Assembly (NCBI GenBank): GCA_031769625.1
Contig: JAUIMM010000483.1
Coordinates: 5,648,001-5,712,000 of the forward strand
Length of the DNA: 64,000 bases
DNA from: Taudactylus pleione
Taxonomy: Eukaryota > Chordata > Amphibia > Anura > Myobatrachidae
Direction: 5' to 3'
The notes beneath the pieces are model-generated. The model was not told the origin of the DNA. It searched no databases and was given only the letters and a program-made list of their open reading frames with translations. Shown piece by piece: positions 60,250 through 64,000 of the stretch. Within the stretch, counting starts at the first letter, position 1, and each line of letters opens with the position of its first letter. The position numbers and the translations under genes were made by a program.

Positions 60250-60586
60250 ACATTAAGAAGGCAAGTAATTCCACAGATTGACTCTTGAAAAGGCACACCT
60301 GTTAATTCAAAACCATTCCAGGAGATTACTGTACCTCATGAAGCTGATTGAGAGAATGCCAAGAGTGTGTACAGCTGTTATCAAAGCAAAAGGGGGCTAC
60401 TTTGAGGAATCTAAACTATAAAACATTTTTTGATTTGTGTAACACTTTTTTGTTTACAACATAATTCCATATGTGTTCTTTCGTAGTTTTGATGTCTTCA
60501 GTATTAATCTATGTTGAAAATAATTTAAATAAACAAAAACCATTGAATGAGAAGGTGTGTCCAAACTTTTGGCTTCGCCCATGATT
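60250..60586 (+). mobile_element. Tc1/mariner transposon, decayed 3' end
   Basis: Right-hand part of a Tc1-like element: the end of the transposase frame, then AT-rich 3' UTR (TTTTTTGATTTGTGTAACAC, CATAATTCCATATGTGTTC, TTTTGATGTCTTCAGTATTA), then the terminal repeat GAAGGTGTGTCCAAACTTTTGG at 60551-60572. These blocks are characteristic of Tc1 elements common in fish and amphibians. The 5' part and the left terminal repeat are absent. Confidence 0.92.
60290..60421 (+). pseudogene. C-terminal remnant of Tc1-type transposase
   Basis: One open frame of about 44 codons ending at TAA 60419-60421. It reads ..LIERMPRVC..IKAKGGYFEESKL, the typical C-terminus of Tc1-like transposases. The catalytic DDE domain and DNA-binding N-terminus are missing, so it is non-functional. 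Same orientation as CDH13. Confidence 0.92.
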
Positions 60587-60689
60587 CCGTTCTGCTAACA
60601 TCTTTTTTTATTTGAGGTGCTCTAGTTGTATTGCTTTGCATAGGGGCCCTGTAGCGGGAGTGCCCATGTGACTAGCAGCGCTATACAGA

Positions 60690-61740
60690 CTGGTGGCAGC
60701 ACTGTCACTGTGTGCCCTGTGCACATACTGCTATGTAGCCTATCCTATTCACCCACCACTCACACCAATGTCACTGTGTGCCCTGTGCACAGACTGCTAT
60801 GTAACCTCTCCTATTCACCCACCTCTCACACCAATGTCACTGTGTGCCCTGTGCACAGACTACTATGTAACCTATCCTATTCACCCACCACTCACACCAA
60901 TGTCACTGTGTGCCCTGTGCACAGGCTGCTATGTAACCTGTCCTATTCACCCACCACTCACACCAATGTCACTGTGTGCCCTGTGCACAGGCTGCTATGT
61001 AACCTGTCCTATTCACCCACCTCTCACACCAATGTCACTGTGTGCCCTGTGCACAGGCTGCTATGTAACCTGTCCTATTCACCCACCTCTCACACCAATG
61101 TCACTGTGTACCCTGTGCACAGACTGCTATGTAACCTCTCCTATTCATCCACCTCTCACACCAATGTCACTGTGTGCCCTGTGCACAGACTGCTATGTAG
61201 CCTCTCCTATTCACCCACCACTCACACCAATGTCACTGTGTGCCCTGTGCACAGACTTCTATGTAGCCTATCCTATTCACCCACCACTCACACCAATGTC
61301 ACTGTGTGCCCTGTGTACAGACTGCTATGTAACCTCTCCTATTCACCCACCTCTCACACCAATGTCACTGTGTGCCCTGTGCACAGACTGCTATGTAACC
61401 TCTCCTATTCATCCACCACTCACACCCATGTCACTGTGTGCCCTGTGCACAGCCTGCTATGTAACCTCTCCTATTCACCCATCACTCACACCAATGTCAC
61501 TGGGTGCCCTGTGCACAGACTGCTATGTAGCCTCTCCTATTCACCCACCACTCACACCAATGTCACTGTGTGCCCTGTGTACAGACTGCTATGTAGCCTC
61601 TCCTATTCACCCACTTCTCACAGCAATGTCACTGTGTGCCCTGTGTACAGACTGCTATGCAACCTCTCCTATTCACTCACCTCTCACAGCAATGTCACTG
61701 TGTGCCCTGTGCACAGACTGTTATGTAGCCTATTCTATCC
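60690..61740. repeat. 66-bp minisatellite (~16 copies)
   Basis: Unit of 66 bp: CCAATGTCACTGTGTGCCCT, GTGCACAGACTGCTATGTAA, CCTCTCCTATTCACCCACCT, CTCACA. CCCTGTGCAC falls at 60781 and 60847. Open frames of ~365 codons in two phases follow from the period. It abuts the hairpin-chain element at 61747. Confidence 0.96.
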
Positions 61741-61746
61741 AACTAA

Positions 61747-62284
61747 GGCCCTCATTCAGAGCCGTATGCTCTGAGCAGAGCGCACGCTCTGAATGAGGGC
61801 CGTCCTCCATAATTATGGAGCGTCCTCCTGGACACTCGTATAGCTGTGGGTCACCACCCACAGCCTATACGAGCGTGCAGTTTGATGGCCGCGATGGTAT
61901 TGACCATCGCGACCATCGCCACTGCGAGCCGGAGCCTGCGGTTGAGTTTTTCAACCGCAAGGTCCGGAGTGATTTTGGCTCTATCAGAGCCAAAATCACT
62001 CCCACTGACATCACTAGTGATGTCAGTGGGCCGGCTTCTGATGGTAGGCGTTCCCTTGGGAACGCCCTCTTCAGGGAGGCACGCCCACCAAAGGGGGCGT
62101 GCTGTCAATCAACATCGACAGCACGCCCCCTTTGATCAGACACAACGAGCGAAGGAAATTCCTTCGCTCGTCGCGTCTGGCGCATGCGCACGACGGAGCT
62201 CCCGCCGTCGTGCGCATGCGCAGTGCACAACATCGACCCACTTGCGAGCGGACAGTCGCTTGCGAGTGAGTCTGAATCAGGCCC
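61747..62284 (+). mobile_element. Hairpin-chain element, copy E (TAA TSD)
   Basis: 538 bp. Ends GGCCCTCATTCAGAGCC and GAGTCTGAATCAGGCCC; TAA at 61744-61746 and 62285-62287. The first stem, GGCCCTCATTCAGAGC/GCTCTGAATGAGGGCC, carries a G-C to C-G swap on both arms compared with copies C and D. Also TGCGGTTGA/TCAACCGCA, GTGATTTTGGCTCT (61969-61982)/AGAGCCAAAATCAC (61986-61999), AAGGGGGCGTGCTGTC with complement, CAGAC../..GTCTG, GCGCATGCGCACGACGG/CCGTCGTGCGCATGCGC. Confidence 0.93.
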
Positions 62285-62859
62285 TAAGTGTGAGCCCAAA
62301 GCACCTCTCCCCCCACCCCTTACCGGCCGCGCGCATGGTGCCTCACCTATCTCCTGCAATGATAATGTCAGTACATTTAGTTTTTGTTATTGTTTAGCTT
62401 TAACTTGCCGGATGGAGATTACACAAAGTGCAGGTTATTTCTAGGCGTTTCCACTACACAGTGATGCTGTTTTCATGAAAATCGCTTCAGTAGTTTTTGC
62501 GCCAACTTGGAATATATACTGTAATTAATATATTACTAGTTTTTGAATGTCATATTTTTCCCCTTTAATTTTATGATAATTAACTGTGTAGTTACACGTC
62601 TAGCACTGCTCCTTGAAACCACTGTTCTACGGTTGAGTACAGCAAGCGCCTCGTTATTTTGCCATGGATGCATAATTAGGTGAACAAGATAAATAAATAT
62701 TTCCTTGTTCAAACATTCTGGTAGAGACAACAGTATGTGTAGGGCCGAAGTTACAAGGATGACTGCTGGCTGTCACAGTGACAGTTATGCATGGTTTTTA
62801 CAAGGTTCCATTTTTTAGCTGCGATCCCCGTGAGGGTCAGCACCTGTCGTCCTCGTTCT

Positions 62860-63707
62860 CTTTTTTTTTTTTTTTTTTAATTCAGTAATTTTTATTAATA
62901 CTTTTTTTTAGCATATTAACAAAGAAAAATAAAAACAACAGACAATATAAACATGTCAGGCAATACAGATAATATACTTCATACTAATGGTTTTGCTTCA
63001 GTATATAGAACGAATAAGCCTGATTGACATGTACAGGATATACTCATAACCCCCTAACACGATAAAGAATTATACACAAACCCGAAGGCGCCATTCAGGC
63101 CCGTAAATCTTGAAAACAAAAATAGGGCAAAACACAATATTGAAATACATTGTCAGTATAATCGTAATCATACCAATCGCATTACACACAGATAGATATC
63201 TACCAAAATATCAAAACAAAACAAATAAAATACTCACAAAACAAACATCCCTATAACCCCCCACCTTGTATAACCTGACCGCAACCTAGGCATACTTGGA
63301 TGCCCAAGCCCCCAACCCACCACTAACTATTCTAAGTTACCTAAAAACCCTAAACCCCCCCCCCATACCCAAATAGAGGATATAAACATAAAATAAATGA
63401 CAAGGGCAAAAAAAAACTAAATGACCCTAGTCTAGGAGAAACCAACCCCCGCCCTCCCGCATCATTAGAAATAAAGTATAATACGTAAAAAGATTGTAAA
63501 AGAAATACAAGCTCACTTACAAAACATAATATACAAATTCCCAGCAACTAGGCACAGTAATTCGCTGCAAGACATCGGTCCGGCCAGGTCACGAACCCTA
63601 GAAACAAAGGACTTGAAGTGATTATCCCATCCTGACTCAACCGAGCATAAACAGGAGAACAACCAACATACTGAAATATCAAATCCCAAAATCTCGGCAC
63701 ACATAGG
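62860..63707 (-). mobile_element. Poly(A)-tailed retroinsertion, 3' end
   Basis: Read on the - strand it ends in ATTAATAAAAATTACTGAAT followed by about 20 A (62862-62880 on +), i.e. a polyadenylation signal ~13 bases before a genomic poly(A) tail. This indicates an L1-like LINE 3' end or a processed transcript. No reverse-transcriptase or recognisable host-gene frame is visible in the 830 bp available; the short - strand frames match nothing I know. The 5' end is interrupted or reached at the element at 63708. Confidence 0.7.
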
Positions 63708-64000
63708 GGCCTATTCATTAAGCGTAAAAATTCTCTAAAGATAATTAGATTTAGAACTCGCATGGAGTTCTAGCTAATTATAGGTGGAATCCATCATTCC
63801 ACCTCTCCATGTATCTAATTTGAAAAGCTGTCATTTTTGCGATGACAGCTTTTCGGGAAATAGATACTTTTCCTGCCTACACTACCTTATCGCATCTGGA
63901 AACAGTGCTGCGCATGCGCTGTTACATCTGTAAAACCAGCGCATGCACAGCACTGCCTACAGATGCGTTAAGTTTCAGACCCCCCCCGACCTTCCCCCCT
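63708..64000. mobile_element. Hairpin-chain MITE, GGGGCCTATTCATTA type (cut by window end)
   Basis: Starts GGGGCCTATTCATTAAGCG, then stems GGTGGAAT/ATTCCACC, AAAAGCTGTCAT/ATGACAGCTTTT, AGTGCTGCGCATGCGCTG/CAGCGCATGCACAGCACT, with an outer pair CAGATG.. near 63894-63965. Same architecture as 10732-11160, different sequence. Confidence 0.75.

Larger units (their letters stand above)
14451..64000 (+). other. CDH13: CDH13 intron (5' part), at least 49.5 kb
   Basis: Begins at the GTAAGT donor and has no acceptor plus cadherin exon before the window ends. Giant introns are normal for CDH13, which spans about a megabase in mammals. Long stretches without an assignable feature are 17473-19300, 21050-22180, 23580-25640 (except the small array at 24470), 36320-37160, 41460-44070, 44850-46530, 56330-58490 and 62290-62850. 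These look like ordinary AT-rich intron. Confidence 0.88.

Noticed and set aside
60668..61796. Two ~367-codon + strand frames with a 22-residue repeat
   Set aside because: A by-product of the 66-bp minisatellite; both phases are open and no start or splice context is convincing.
14451..64000. Search for the next CDH13 exon (expected to begin around YSVYKDPAG)
   Set aside because: No matching sequence with splice sites seen in any frame; it most likely lies beyond the window.

Overview
The window is vertebrate genomic DNA, most likely from a frog or another amphibian with a large, repeat-rich genome. It lies inside one gene on the + strand, CDH13 (T-cadherin, cadherin-13). The only coding sequence I can support is two consecutive CDH13 exons, at 4513-4695 and 14197-14450. 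They join in frame, have clean splice sites and encode the EC3 repeat and the start of EC4. Everything else is intron: at least 4.5 kb upstream, 9.5 kb between the exons, and at least 49.5 kb downstream. The amphibian assignment is an inference from large introns, abundant foldback DNA transposons and long minisatellites; I cannot name the species. There are no RNA genes, CRISPR arrays, prokaryotic features or intact transposase genes.

Layout. 1-4030 is a purine-rich ~20-bp minisatellite ending 480 bp before the first exon. The first complete intron (4696-14196) holds a 62-bp array grown from a hairpin element, a 23-bp array, G-rich TTAGG-like blocks, a 21-bp array, several MITEs and a dispersed SINE-like repeat. 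About 410 bp after the second exon comes a 30-bp minisatellite of ~87 copies (14862-17470). The remaining intron alternates unique AT-rich DNA with nested DNA-transposon remnants, further minisatellites (42, 27, 25, 42 and 66 bp units), C-rich degenerate arrays, a Tc1/mariner fossil ending in the last 44 codons of a transposase (60290-60421), and a poly(A)-tailed retroinsertion on the - strand near the end.

The most unusual content is a set of non-autonomous elements built as chains of short back-to-back hairpins. The main family has five copies of ~506-551 bp (19434-19967, 25817-26358, 37990-38540, 51517-52022, 61747-62284). Each carries GGSCCTGATTCAGA-type terminal repeats and about eleven consecutive short palindromes; three of the five have exact 3-bp target duplications. 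Stem bases change together on both arms between copies, so pairing is kept while sequence changes. At least two further elements share the termini and TSD size but not the interior, and a second, unrelated-sequence family (6771-7123, 10732-11160) has the same architecture and the same paired substitutions. Several copies sit inside other foldback elements, which fixes their ends precisely.

The long open frames over the minisatellites arise because the repeat unit is a multiple of three bases; I do not regard them as genes.
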